Shown piece after piece: positions 24,606-35,215 of a stretch of DNA of 64,000 bases. Source of the DNA: Angiostrongylus vasorum (taxonomy: Eukaryota; Nematoda; Chromadorea; Rhabditida; Metastrongylidae); assembly GCA_018806985.1 (NCBI GenBank), contig JADANN010000245.1, forward strand, positions 496,001-560,000, in the 5' to 3' direction. The position numbers were made by a program, and so were the translations under genes. The first letter of the stretch is position 1, and every line of letters begins with the position of its first letter. Under the pieces are notes generated by a model. The model was given only the letters and a program-made list of their open reading frames with translations, had not been told where the DNA came from and ran no database searches.

Positions 24606-25566
24606 AGCAATAAAATTAGATATATTCGCAAATGTAATGGTTTAATGTTGATTGCGGCGATTGTATTTGCGTGGAATAAAGTGCACTCTATGTACAATGG
24701 CCGTTATGCGCTAAATCTGAATTTTTTCTATGACATGGAAACAGATACGACACATCTTGCCAAAGTTGTGCAAGGCTGACGTGTCACCTTTGAGGACAAA
24801 GTCTTGACACCAACCGAAATTCAAAATAAACGAGTAATTCCGAAGTTCTGAGTTCATAAAAAAGTTTGCGATTTCAAGAGTTACTGGAGTTTATGAAACT
24901 TGTCAAGCACTCATCAAATTCTTTGTGCAATCGATGAAATGGTTCGGCCAATGACGAAACTCACAGTTGAATATTTACATGTTACTATTTGGTTCAAAAA
25001 AGCTTTCAAGTATGTTAGCGTGAAATTTATCTTGGAAATCGCCTAATGCCTCATTTCCCTAAGAATACTAGGACCTTGAAGGAAACGGCCAGTTTATTAG
25101 ATCATAACATATTGTGAACAAAATGCTCAGGTCTACAATCCAAACCTATTGACTCGAAATGTATAGCCCCATTTATATAAGTATCTCACTATTTCAATAG
25201 AAAATTCATGTACAAAGTACTTCCTTATGTTTATAGCAGTGAGACGATGCTTCGATTCAACAGGGTTAACTATCCGGATCGATTTTCCCAATGTTCACAA
25301 TGCCAAGCATCAAAATAAATCTCTGTTAACGAATAAAAAAAGCCAAGAACCTCCTCAGGACCAAGAATCTATCTACTAATGCCACAAGTAATGGACCATC
25401 CATGGTCGCTTAGAATCTTACAAATTAATTTCTCAGCTTTGAAATCCTCATTTCACACTGATTTCATATAGTGACGGAACCAACTGAGAAAATAGAAATA
25501 GTAAACAGGAAGCGGATAAGTTCGCTTACCTTTGGGCCAAACACTGGAGGTCAGTAGCTGGAACAA

Positions 25567-26749
25567 TTACGAACTGTCACAGACGTCTGCACGTAGACAT
25601 CGATGAGTGTTTCGAATTGCATTTCTGTAAAATGCCTGCTATAGCGAAATTCACTGACCATAGTTGAGCATCTCTTTCAAAGTGCAGCGTCAATGGCAAA
25701 CCTGTAGAGTTGAAGAAGCAAAAAGGCGACTTCGAAATAAACTGAAGGAATATCACTGACAATGTAATAAATAAAAGACGAAACTCTGTGCAAAGAAAGG
25801 AAAAGTTTGTTGTTACACCTGAATAGATGATGAATCCATCAGTACTGCAACTGATGAATCCACTAGTAGTGTAATACAATGTGAGTTTCTAAACCTTAAA
25901 TTTTAAGCCAACTAGCGTTTTCTCATTAAAGGACTCTAACCTGTTCCTACAAGCGGAACGTTTAGGAATTTATAGAGAGAAATAACACTGAAAAGCATTG
26001 CACTAAAGTAGAACTAAACTGCAATAAACACCGTCTTTAATATTCCTGGACCTTGGACTCTCAAAGAAAACTTTAAGAATCCTAAATAGGGGCGAATTTG
26101 CGAACTAAAACTCTTCATTTTCAGTTACCTCCCCTAGAAGGACTTCTGATTTTTCTAGCGATCCAGGCATTAGAAACATCTTTCACAATCGACACAGCTG
26201 TCGTGGATTCACTGATAAAAAGTTAACGACCTTGGATCACCTGAATTCAAAATAACGATATGGACTAGGATACCTTGCTAGTATTGCGCAATCCCACAAA
26301 TCAATAATCAGTGCCAGATGTGGATCAGCCATTACTGCCGATTTGTTTTCGTGACCGAGAAAAGTTCGTAGACTTAGAACTACTCAGGCCGTAGTAGAAT
26401 ATGTACCACTTTCTAGCAATTACAATTGGGTATTGTGCATATGAGAACACCACAAATGGGAATAAGGATCTGATCGCGACTCTGTCTTGAATGGGAGGAT
26501 CGGTTTTATAACAAAAGAAGAAAACACTAATACCCTTAAAACGACTCGTACCTTTACAGAAGGCGAGGGGATCCTTGATGACAACGGGATCCAACTGTGC
26601 TGAGGACGCGTCAGTGCCGTTCCGTCACCCCAAGAAGGTGGCCGAAAAGAGGTACCAACATGATTGCAATGAAATTTCATAACGAGTGGAAGAAATATGT
26701 AAATGAGGAGAACCAAAGTAATCGACTCACAATGGAATTCCACGGTTTT
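25567..26749 (-). CDS. Unrecognised multi-exon gene
   Basis: Five exons join in frame on the minus strand: 26731-26749, 26552-26599, 26407-26485, 26129-26211 and 25819-25850. Donors are GTGAGT, GTACGA, GTACAT, GTAACT and GTGTAA. The protein reads KTVEFHSQLDPVVIKDPLAF, then VAIRSLFPFVVFSYAQYPIV (a hydrophobic stretch), ESTTAVSIVKDVSNAWIARK and VAVLMDSSSIQ. The 3' end is unsure. Exons 25702-25785 (IYYIVSDIPSVYFEVAFLLL, membrane-like) and 25567-25624 join each other perfectly over a 77-base intron but need a different incoming phase. No domain is recognised. The start is not seen and may lie further right. Confidence 0.55.
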
Positions 26750-27151
26750 CTGATGTTATAACATCAGCTCCACTAATACCCTACACCGAAAATGACGGAG
26801 TACGTTGATCACTGGAGTGACAGGACTTTCAAACAACGAACGATAGCTGGAGTTTAATGATAAGAAGTCACGTTTGCAGAAAACATTGGCATTTTTGCGA
26901 AAAAAAGAGAACTTGCGAGAAAGTCGAGCTGAAGGAAATGGGACAAGATGACCGGCGGCGTTCCAGAATGTTTGAGGAGCACGTTCAAAGGGACGACTGT
27001 CGAGGGAGTCCTGCAGCGAATGCGATCATTCTGTCAGCATTTGCCTTTCCCCCACTTCTCCATTCATCTGAATTCTCCCAACCGCTGGGTTCCTTACTCA
27101 TCCGTTCCCTGCCGCATTATTTCCATTCTAAACTCTTCCACGCTTTCAGCA

Positions 27152-27531
27152 ATGGCCGAGCTCGACCCTCGATATAATGTGAGGATGCGTCAAGCCGATT
27201 TCCCAGTCCGTCTGGAAGTGGATGTTGGAATGCCAGCTTCGTCAGCTCAGCCACCGGGTGAGTCTCGTTGGCAAAATTGTTGATGACGACGAGCTCATGA
27301 GTAAAGCTCTGTTGTTTCAGCACTTGGTAGGTAGAGCATGTCGCCATCACATGCTTCTGGAATTCAGCACTGCTTATCTACTTTGCCAAAAACTGGTCGT
27401 GTCGTCGCCTTTGCGTGGCCGAGGCCTTAGTTATTTCTCCAAAACCTCACTTCAGTGCACTGACACCATCGACAGGAACCAAACTACATTCATCAGTAGA
27501 AGAAGCACGAGCAAGAAAACGCAAATGCTGA
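27152..27531 (+). CDS. Small unrecognised gene behind a trans-splice-like acceptor
   Basis: Exon 1 is 27152-27257. ATG sits two bases after a strong CGCTTTCAG acceptor, the usual place of spliced-leader addition. It encodes MAELDPRYNVRMRQADFPVR and then an EVDVGMPASSAQPP segment, and ends at a GTGAGT donor in phase 1. The likely second exon 27368-27531 keeps frame and ends in a lysine/arginine-rich tail (EEARARKRKC) before TGA, giving about 90 residues. A better acceptor at 27320 would add a six-base microexon without changing phase. No family is recognised. It points away from the minus-strand gene at 26.7 kb, with about 400 bases between them. Confidence 0.5.
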
Positions 27532-27639
27532 TACACGTGAGATTTTTTTCCTATAGAAATACAGTGTGTGTAAGAGAGGTCATACTGTCAGGGACGTATA
27601 CTTTTAGCAGTGCTGTTAAAATGTGACTATTCAGACGTA

Positions 27640-29645
27640 CAGAACAATACAAGTAAGGCAGAGTTTACCTCTAATCAATAACGGACACCTTCCACATCCA
27701 TGGTTTAGTAAACTGTCACCTTAAATCTCTTGGCTTAAGGATTCGTTCTGCTTTCACTGTCTTTTATCGTTGCCTTCCCACACTAATTGTTAGTAACGGA
27801 CGTAGTCGGCTCCACTGAGTTATCGGCACTTGCGGATATAGTCGATGCGTTCGACGAATCCCTTGTTAGTGGCCTTTCTTGAGACGGTAACTTTTATGAA
27901 CCAGTTTGAAAACGCCTTTTCCATCAATTGATTGCACCCTTTTCTTATAATATGAGCGTTTTATCGATGCTTCAGTTTTGAGTGCTTGAACACTTGAATG
28001 GCCTATTCGCCAGAACACACACTGTTATTTGGGCCGCTGGACAATTTTTATTTGACTACACCTGGACTATCGAAAACCTCCCTAAGGCTTCTTCATGTCG
28101 TTGCCGGTCATCGATAGGTGCTTGTGTTGATGCCACGATGACAGTGATTTCCTGTCGTTGGTTTATCCTTAGATGGCCTTATGGATGGAATGTTAAGATG
28201 GTTTTCATGTTGAGAGAAACAGAACGGTTGGCTAATGAACATCTCTATTTTAGCATCTTCACCCACCAAATCAGCATCCAACCATGATGATTCTCTGAAC
28301 CATTGCGGCTATTCACTTTCCGTATACGTTGAAATTAGTGTGTATATTGGGATCTCTCACTTGATCTGAGACTTAATTCAGATCATGCAGTGGCACTGTT
28401 GATCGAACGTCCTTTTTACATGAGTAGTGGGATCTCTTTCGTCAGTGAAGAAATCATTTTTCATTGTTTTGACGAAGACGTCAAACTATTGAGACATCAA
28501 GTCCATGTGTTTCTAGTTGTAATAATAATATCTATTAATAATATCCGATAGGGTTTTCTTTCGAGGGAACTTCTGGCGATGGTAGTCTACCAGTGGAGGT
28601 TTTGACTCCAGAAGTAGATATGTAGTCTTTACTTTGATAAGCTTACACGACGTTGAGAAATAGTTTTGATTAGACTTACTTTTCGACGTCCTAGTTTACT
28701 CAGAGCCTGGGATCCGAGTCGATGCTCCACAGTTGTTCGTCGTGTCAATGTGGCCTCTTCCAGGTGTAGATATTGAAAAAGTGGCAAAAATAGTAAAGTC
28801 TTTCGATGACAAATGACTTATTTGGCATCTCATAAGCATTTTTATTACCTATTGAGTAGAGCCGTTTCTAGTAAATGACGAAGTTGGAGACCATATCGTC
28901 GCGTTGAAGTTCTGTCTTTTTTTCCTTTCCATGTCGCTTTTGTATCGATTTTTTGAACAGTAATCAGAGTAGCTTTGTTTATATACAACATTAATTCTAG
29001 CGGTTTTCAACCGCCTAAACCAACTGTTCTTTTTTAGTGCTCAACAAGCGCTCTACAAATTCGTCGTGGGACGACTGTAGTCTTAGTTGGAACGTACCGG
29101 ACACCGTTCTCGCACATGATTGTTGTCGCCATGGAGAAGTTCGTTGGTGTTGAATTCATTGTGAGATAAGAATTCGTTGATGGTCGTTCCGTTTTATGCG
29201 TTCTACTTCGTTTCCCGTAATGGAGCCTTTGCATGCTTAGCATTTTCCAAACAAGAATTTCTTTGCTGAGAGGGAATGACGATTGTTGCTGAAATGTAAG
29301 AATTCACCAGTGATAAACACTCTTTGTCACCTGTGAAGAGGGATGTGCTTAACTTCCTTATGAGCCACACGTTTCTAAGGCTCCTCCTTAGAATTGCAGT
29401 TGCGTTTTTTCATGAAATTTTGCTTTTTTTGCGAAGATGTCAATTGTTTGTCTTAGTTGAATACACTTATTCTCGTGCCTTGAGCTTTTCCTCATGCAGA
29501 ATAATGATACAGCTGATAATCAAGGTTTATTCAAAATGTGTAGAGCCGTGAATATTTGATGGGATAATCCATGTCTTGCGATGAGTTTCTGGATCAGGCC
29601 AAGTTTTTAGGACGTGAAATATTAGCGTTGAGATTGAGATACTAT
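27640..29645. other. No gene supported; scattered repeat remains
   Basis: It holds one degenerate hammerhead motif (28676) and scattered open frames, the longest at 27982-28287 (+) and 29034-29243 (-). None has a recognised domain or a clear splice context. Confidence 0.35.
28676..28707 (-). ncRNA. Hammerhead-like motif, degenerate
   Basis: The minus strand has GGCTCTGAGTA, a spacer, then CGTCGAAAAG. The core and stem III are both altered. The flanks (CACAGTTGTTCGTC, AATGTGGC) belong to the 13787 subfamily. Confidence 0.35.
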
Positions 29646-29649
29646 TTAC

Positions 29650-30045
29650 TTGATACTTGATAGTTGAGTGGCCCATCTTCTCTGGTTAGGGGTCCACAAC
29701 ATAATCTCCATTTTTTAGAGATTTGCTGGTTAAGCCATTGTCGTTTCCTGGAATCCCGAGGTCAGCCTGGCCAAGGTCTTCCCCTCCTCTTCACCACCAC
29801 GGGCAGTCGCAGCCCTTGTGTATCAGAGGGATATTTGCCACCATACGACTTTGACACTAGGACGGTGGTGGATCGTGATATTCGTTTACTCTTAGCTAGG
29901 CTTTCGGAGGGAGGACTCCTCCTCGGTTTGGAAGACCCAGCCATGGGATGAATCCCCCGCTATACATCGCAGTCCGACATCCAGGAACACCTCCCAGCCA
30001 CGACGAGGCGGTATGCCGTTGAGAGGCATGATGGATTATTATGGT
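29650..30045 (+). repeat. Repeat C copy 2
   Basis: It runs from GAGTGGCCCATCTTCTCTGG to CGACGAGGCGGTATGCCGTTG. It contains TTCACCACCACGGGCAGTCG, ACGGTGGTGGATCGTGAT and CCCCGCTATACATCGCAG. From 30046 to 30600 nothing else is supported. Confidence 0.8.
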
Positions 30046-30603
30046 GGAATCATCAAATGATTGCGTTAACCCAAGGAAGACATGGTTTTGGAAGCAAAAT
30101 ATGCCGTTTCTTCCCATACCAACGGTATGCTTTTCAATCCGATCCCAGTAAACCTAACAAACTCCCTTTCGATCTATGCGGGGGGAATGCCTTGATGAAT
30201 TGTGAAGGCTTTAGATGGTGACATATGCGTGTTGATTAGCAACATATCTACAAAGATCAGTGAAAAGTCACGAAAATAAGAGATGAGATTTGTTTCTGAA
30301 TACACAGCGCGATAGACCACACGGCTGATTGGCTTCTTTGTTCATGAATAGAGCTACTTAGAAACCGCTTGTGATTTTGTTGGCGTCTATGTCGTCCTCT
30401 CGATGGCCTGTTTCCCCACATGCGGTGTGTATTTCACGGTGTCGTATTTGCGGGTGTGCAGCCGCCAAACCAGCCCGTCAGATAGAGTATTCTTCTGCAA
30501 TTTGCTAAGTGCAGAAAAAATTTGTTTCTGATCTCGTCCCTTCTATTTCGATCTGTTTTCGGCCAGCTATTGATTAAACACGCATGGAGCGGCAAAAACC
30601 ACA

Positions 30604-31720
30604 CTGAAACCCATTAAATTTAATATTCACTTTACGGTGCACACACGGAGCGTTATGGGTTAATATAAGCAGTTTTAAGCCCAAGCCTACATTATGCCTA
30701 CTGTGGTCCGGCCATCGAAAAGAAAAGCCGTCGCGTGTGATCAATCCCTGAGGATGCGATATGCATTCGACTTCATTAAGCATCGTTGGATGTGATTCAA
30801 TGTACACCTGACCTATACAGTGTTCGCTGTAGTCTGCCGATATATCGACGGCGTTGTTATTCCCCACACTGGTCTAGCACCAATTTTGCAACTCCGGAGG
30901 AATGGAAGGTTTGCTGAGTCTGTGACGTGAGGTCGAACTCATGTGTATTGCAGGTCACCTCTAGCTACTGCGCTACATGCGCCCTTCCATTCACCGATGC
31001 CTTAGTAATTTAATATTTGTTGCTATGCGTGATGGTGTCGCTACCTCTATATTGTTATGCTAGTATGTTGTTTGATACGGGTTTAACTGCCAAGTGTGAG
31101 ACAAATTCTGCCGCGACAATGAAAAGTCCGTTTGGCAATCCGAACGACTACAAAATTTTGATGATTAGCTAATTGATTAATCCGTCTCATCAGTTGACTC
31201 GACGGAATGTTGTCTTCCACTGAAACTAAATAACATACGAGGTGTCATGCTATGTATGCTGCGTAACTTAGACGTGAATTGTGGCTTGCAGGCCACAGGA
31301 AATGGCAGTAGAGCTCGGGAAACCATTCATTTTTTCTTTCCATCGACACCAAAGAACATCTTACTTTTGGGCTTAGAGCAAGAAGTAGGAGTAGGAATTT
31401 AATATTCGGTACTTTCCGTTCATCCAATAACTTTCTGCTTTTTCCCTGAGTTCTAAGCTACTTTATAAACTAATCTTCACGTGCAGCGGGCCCTCTAGAC
31501 AGCAGTGATTTCTGGAACAGAGTTACATTTCACAGGGTCCACAGATAGAAATATCGAATTTTTAAAAAGTTCAATGGTGTTTCTAGATAGAAACCTACCT
31601 TTACATTACATTTTTTAGTCCGTGCACTAGATATAGTTTCTATCTCATTTCTCGACGGCAGGACAGATTTTTGAGGGTTGGCCTTTTTGTTAACTTCGGT
31701 AAGAATAATGAAAAATAAGC
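30604..31720. repeat. Left arm of 1.1-kb inverted duplication
   Basis: It is the reverse complement of 34232-35345, at about 95% or better by eye. It includes a SINE-A copy, the last exons of a minus-strand gene and flanking DNA. The outer edge is at CCCATTAAA; the inner edge fades near AATAAGC (about 31718). Confidence 0.85.
30735..30990 (-). repeat. SINE-A copy inside left arm
   Basis: The minus-strand head GCATGTAGCGCAGTAGCTAG (A box) is followed by GAGTTCGACCTCA (B box). The body ends in AATGAAGTCGAATGCATATC. Its twin is at 34952-35215 on the plus strand. Confidence 0.8.
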
Positions 31721-32448
31721 GGGCAGGTGTTGCACAGTCAAATCTGTTTACAGTGAAGAAACGCGATTCCCAAGTGTGGTTTATGCAGTAGAACACAAGA
31801 AGGCACGCTCATATTTTTCGAGGCGCCAGTATGGTAAAAGAAAAGTCAGAGAGTGATTACATACTTGTTGCCTTAAGTTGTAGGTAGTCTCGTTTTCTAA
31901 GTCCACATGATGTGCCATCTGCGGCAATTCGTCTACGTTCTGCTGGCAACGTTTGGAAATCCATGCTTAATTCCTGCTGGTTTTCGTAAGTTCTTGGAAT
32001 GAAGGGGCGTTATGATAAGTCCAGTTTCTTGCAAAGCAACCTGTCATCTATACGCACAAACACAGTGGATTGCATTGCCTTCAGTGGAAATCGTTTTTTA
32101 AAAAAATATTTATTGCCTGCACATGATAGCTATAAAACTCATCGGCAATAAATATTATCACATTCTGTGAAGAACGGGAGGCGAGAGGATAGCACTTGAT
32201 ACATGTAAATTCTGTGCCTATGGATGTTCTCTCTGGTTCCCGTTCATGCTCGGGAGTTGGCTGCGACGGGTTAGGCCGTGTTCTTGTTGCTAAAAAATAA
32301 GGCTCTTGTGCATTGTTCTTTGATCTCCAATCCTTTCAACAACCACGTTCTCACGTCTTCATATGGAATTACAAAGGATGGATACGCCGTCTCACCTTTT
32401 CCCTCCGGAGATTCGATCCCCTCGAGGGACATTTGAACAATGCCTAAT
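31470..32448 (-). CDS. Small unrecognised gene, second of an operon-like pair
   Basis: An acceptor TTATCTTGTTCAG ends at 32449, and ATG is at 32432-32430, so a trans-spliced start is likely. Exon 1 (32396-32448) gives MSLEGIESPEGK and has a GTGAGA donor. Exon 2 (32162-32289) follows in phase with ATRTRPNPSQPTPEHEREPE and a C-x-x-C (CIKC). Exon 3 (31865-31976) gives QELSMDFQTLPAERRRIAAD and has a GTATGT donor. The last exons are 31602-31727 (KKANPQKSVLPSRNEIETIS) and 31470-31511 (KSLLSRGPAARED, stop TAG). The exon 3 to 4 join is out of phase, so a small exon may be missing. If intron 1 is not spliced, the frame instead reads AYPSFVIPYEDVRTWLLKGL to a stop at 32274. No domain is recognised. Confidence 0.42.
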
Positions 32449-32485
32449 CTGAACAAGATAACTCTTAGACATCCGACTTTATTTT

Positions 32486-32924
32486 TTATTTCATTACTTT
32501 GTCAACTTTACCAAAAACAACTAGCACTAACTTTTCGTTAGAAGAGGCATTTGAAGAGGAACACGGCTGAAAGGACACAGTAATGGATAGTTGAGCATCT
32601 CGTGGTTTTTTTTACATAGTTTTCGACCGCTTTACAAACAATGTCGTTCAAGAGCTGGAAAATTGATGTTTAGGCAGAAATCGATATCTTCTTACTGGTC
32701 CCTCGATCAATCCGTATGTAACATACAGCTTTATCACGAGAATAAAACTCTTTCTGAAGCACAAACTCAGGAGAAGTCGAATTGTCACGATCAGCCCTAA
32801 ATGAAGCAATCGGTAGCCATTATTTGCATGCATTTGGTGGAAACGAGTGGAGAACACCACTTACATTTTATAGGAGATAAAGCTCCACCGGCTAGCACGC
32901 GCAAACCCAAAACTGAATGCTAAC
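32486..32924 (-). CDS. Small unrecognised gene, first of an operon-like pair
   Basis: Exons 32865-32924, 32727-32796 and 32486-32566 join in phases 2 and 0 with GTAAGT and GTATGT donors. The ATG spans the first junction, giving MADRDNSTSPEFVLQKEFYS, then NEKLVLVVFGKVDKVMK and a stop TAA. This is about 50 residues unless the upstream LAFSFGFARASRW segment is also translated. AATAAA signals lie at the stop and at 32483-32478. The next gene's acceptor follows about 35 bases on, which is close even for nematode operons. Function is unknown. Confidence 0.42.
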
Positions 32925-33074
32925 CTGTGTCGAACTCAACATCTTATCACTCGGAAAAACATCCCTTTATCATATGCTATCATTTGGGGAAAGCTTTTTT
33001 GTTTATTTGAATTAGAATGATAGTGCTCTGATAAGGAGGGAAATCAGTATTTGTTTGGACACGTCGATGTCTGT

Positions 33075-33344
33075 ATCACCTGTATCAGCTGTAGTCCCGT
33101 TGATCGTCGAGTGACTCGAGCGGGCGTCAGTAAATCTTCCATTTTTCCATGTCGCGTGCAAGAGTAGCGCGGTAGGTTCTGCTCACTCTAGGGACTCGTC
33201 GAGCACCATATCTTTCTTCTAGGTTTTTCGTGAACAACTCTGACCATTAGATCGGTGGTCTTCCTGCAGTGTGATTAACATCCCGAGGAATCCAGTCACT
33301 AACGGCTCTCGTCCGTCGGTTCTCGTTCATACGCTTGACAACAA
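33075..33344 (-). repeat. RTE 3' fragment (5'-truncated)
   Basis: The minus strand has MNENRRTRAVSDWIPRDV followed by the same 3' untranslated end as the 5826-8420 element. It starts abruptly at 33344, the usual 5' truncation of a non-LTR element. Confidence 0.85.
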
Positions 33345-33602
33345 ATCCCCTCAGTGAAACTGAAAGTTGAAATTCTCCCTCGATTCGAGTTTGCATTCTT
33401 TCAGGAACATTCAAACCTGTTATATCCCTTGAATTGTTTGATGTAATATTTGAATACAGTGTACTACCATATCTTTTTCTAAAGGACTCTCGAAAAAAAA
33501 AGAAAAAAAAGCGTCCTTTCGTGCATCTAGACGACTTCTTAAATTCATGCGCAGATGAACACCCGTCAAATATAAATAACGCCTCAGATGCGTTGGTTGT
33601 TA

Positions 33603-33841
33603 TGCATGTATGATAGTGTAACATGGCAGACCTATGTGTGTCCTATGCACTTCTTTGAGCGGTTCCTTTTTCTCACACAGAGCTTTCTTACTCCACTTCT
33701 TGTACTCCACTGATAGCTTATCCAGTAAGGATATTATCGACAGATGTAGCCCTTCAAAAGCTGTCCTCACTTCCCAGTTCACAAACAACTTTTTTTGGCT
33801 GAGTTTATTTTTTCGACGACACAGTATTGCTGTTGAACACA
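33603..33841 (-). CDS. Candidate exon(s), unrecognised
   Basis: Behind a TGTTCAACAG acceptor a frame reads KKLFVNWEVRTAFEGLHLSI, then LLDKLSVEYKKWSKKALCEK, up to a stop at 33603. Composition is protein-like and lysine-rich, and no domain is recognised. It lies in the spacer of the inverted duplication, upstream of and on the same strand as the two small genes, so it may belong with them. Confidence 0.3.
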
Positions 33842-33959
33842 GTGTGCACCACCGAGAGTGTTGACAGTAAAGGGGCGAAATATGCCTCTGTTGGATACAC
33901 TGAAGTCTACACTTAGGGCAGTTTTTTTTGCTTTGATAAGGGATAAAGAGATTAAGCTC

Positions 33960-34225
33960 ACAGCTGATCAATCGCTGTGGCATGCGCCATGTTTTCAACC
34001 TCATCGGTCATCGACAGAGGTAATTGAATGCATATCCAACCTGTGGACTGTTGCAGTGCGCTGCCAATGCACCAACTCAGTGACGCTACTCTCCCAGTCA
34101 AATATGGTATCACTCTGCTATCTTTGGATGATAGGGCGTGTAGTGAGCCCTGGGAGCGAGATAGAACCAGCAACGATGTGTGTAATACGGAACAACTCTC
34201 AACCACTGCCCAACAACCGCATGCT
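33960..34225 (-). repeat. SINE-A-like copy, diverged
   Basis: On the minus strand it has a tRNA-like head (GTTGTTGGGCAGTGGTTGAG, B box CTGGTTCTATCTC) and the family landmarks CTGGGAGAGTAGCGTCAC and GGATATGCATTCAATTACC. It adjoins the right arm of the inverted duplication. Confidence 0.65.
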
Positions 34226-34241
34226 TATTTCTTCACCATTC

Positions 34242-34480
34242 TTGCCGAAGTAAAAATAAAGGCCGACCTTCAAAAAATCTGTCCAGCCGTCGAGAAATGA
34301 GATAGAAACTATATCTAGTGCACGGACTAAAAATGTAATGTAAAGGTAGGTTTCTATCTAGAAACACCATTGAACTTTTAGAATTCGATATTTCTATCTG
34401 TGGACCCTGTGAAATGTAACTCTGTTCCAGAAATCACTGCTGTCTAGAGGGCCCGCTGCACGTGATGATCAGCTTACAGA
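34242..34480 (+). pseudogene. Broken copy of the 3' exons of the gene at 31470
   Basis: It is the inverted duplicate of 31720-31470. Compared with that copy it has one extra A in the A-run near 34273 and one A fewer near 34330, and the frame meets TGA at 34300. The splice sites are still present. The duplicate is therefore a decayed gene end. Confidence 0.6.
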
Positions 34481-34951
34481 GTAGCTTAGAACTCAGGGAA
34501 AAGCAGAAAGTTATTGGATGAACGGAAAGTACCAAATATTAAATTTCTACTCCTACTTCGCAAGAACGCTCTAAGCCTAAAAGTAAGATGTTCTTTGGTG
34601 TCGATGGAAAGGAAAATGAATGGTTTCCCGAGCTCTACTGCCATTTCCTGTGGCCTGCAAGCCACAATTCACGTCTAAGTTACGCAGCATACATAGCATG
34701 ACACCTCGTATGTTATTTAGTTCAGTGGAAGACAACATTCCGTCGAGTCAACTGATGAGACGGATTAATCAATTAGCTAATCATCAAAATTTTGTCGTCG
34801 TTCGGATTGCCAAACGGACTTTTCATTGTCGCGGCAGAATTTGTCTCACACTTGGCAGTTAAACCCGTATCAAACAACATACTAGCATAACAATATAGAG
34901 GTAGCGACACCATCACGCATAGCAACGAATATGAAATTACTAAGGCATCGG

Positions 34952-35215
34952 TGAATGGAAGGGCGCATGTAGCGCAGTAGCTAGAGGTGACCTGCAATAC
35001 ACATGAGTTCGACCTCACGTCACAGACTCAGCAAACCTTCCATTCCTCCGGAGTTGCAAAATTGGTGCTAGACCAGTGTGGGGGAATAACAACGCCGTCG
35101 ATATATCGGCAGACTACAGCGAACACTGTATAGGTCAGGTGTACATTGAATCACATCCAACGATGCTTAATGAAGTCGAATGCATATCGCATCCTCAGGG
35201 GATTGATCACACGCG
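34952..35215 (+). repeat. SINE-A copy inside right arm
   Basis: Its head is GCATGTAGCGCAGTAGCTAG with B box GAGTTCGACCTCA, and it ends AATGAAGTCGAATGCATATC. It is almost the same as its twin at 30735, so the inverted duplication happened after the SINE landed. Confidence 0.8.

Noticed and set aside
26857..27177. Open frames upstream of ATG 27152
   Set aside because: The TTTCAG acceptor before the ATG makes the upstream part intron or outron; composition is not protein-like.
34960..35020. tRNA gene
   Set aside because: A and B boxes are present, but no cloverleaf or acceptor stem, and the same head occurs in many SINE copies.
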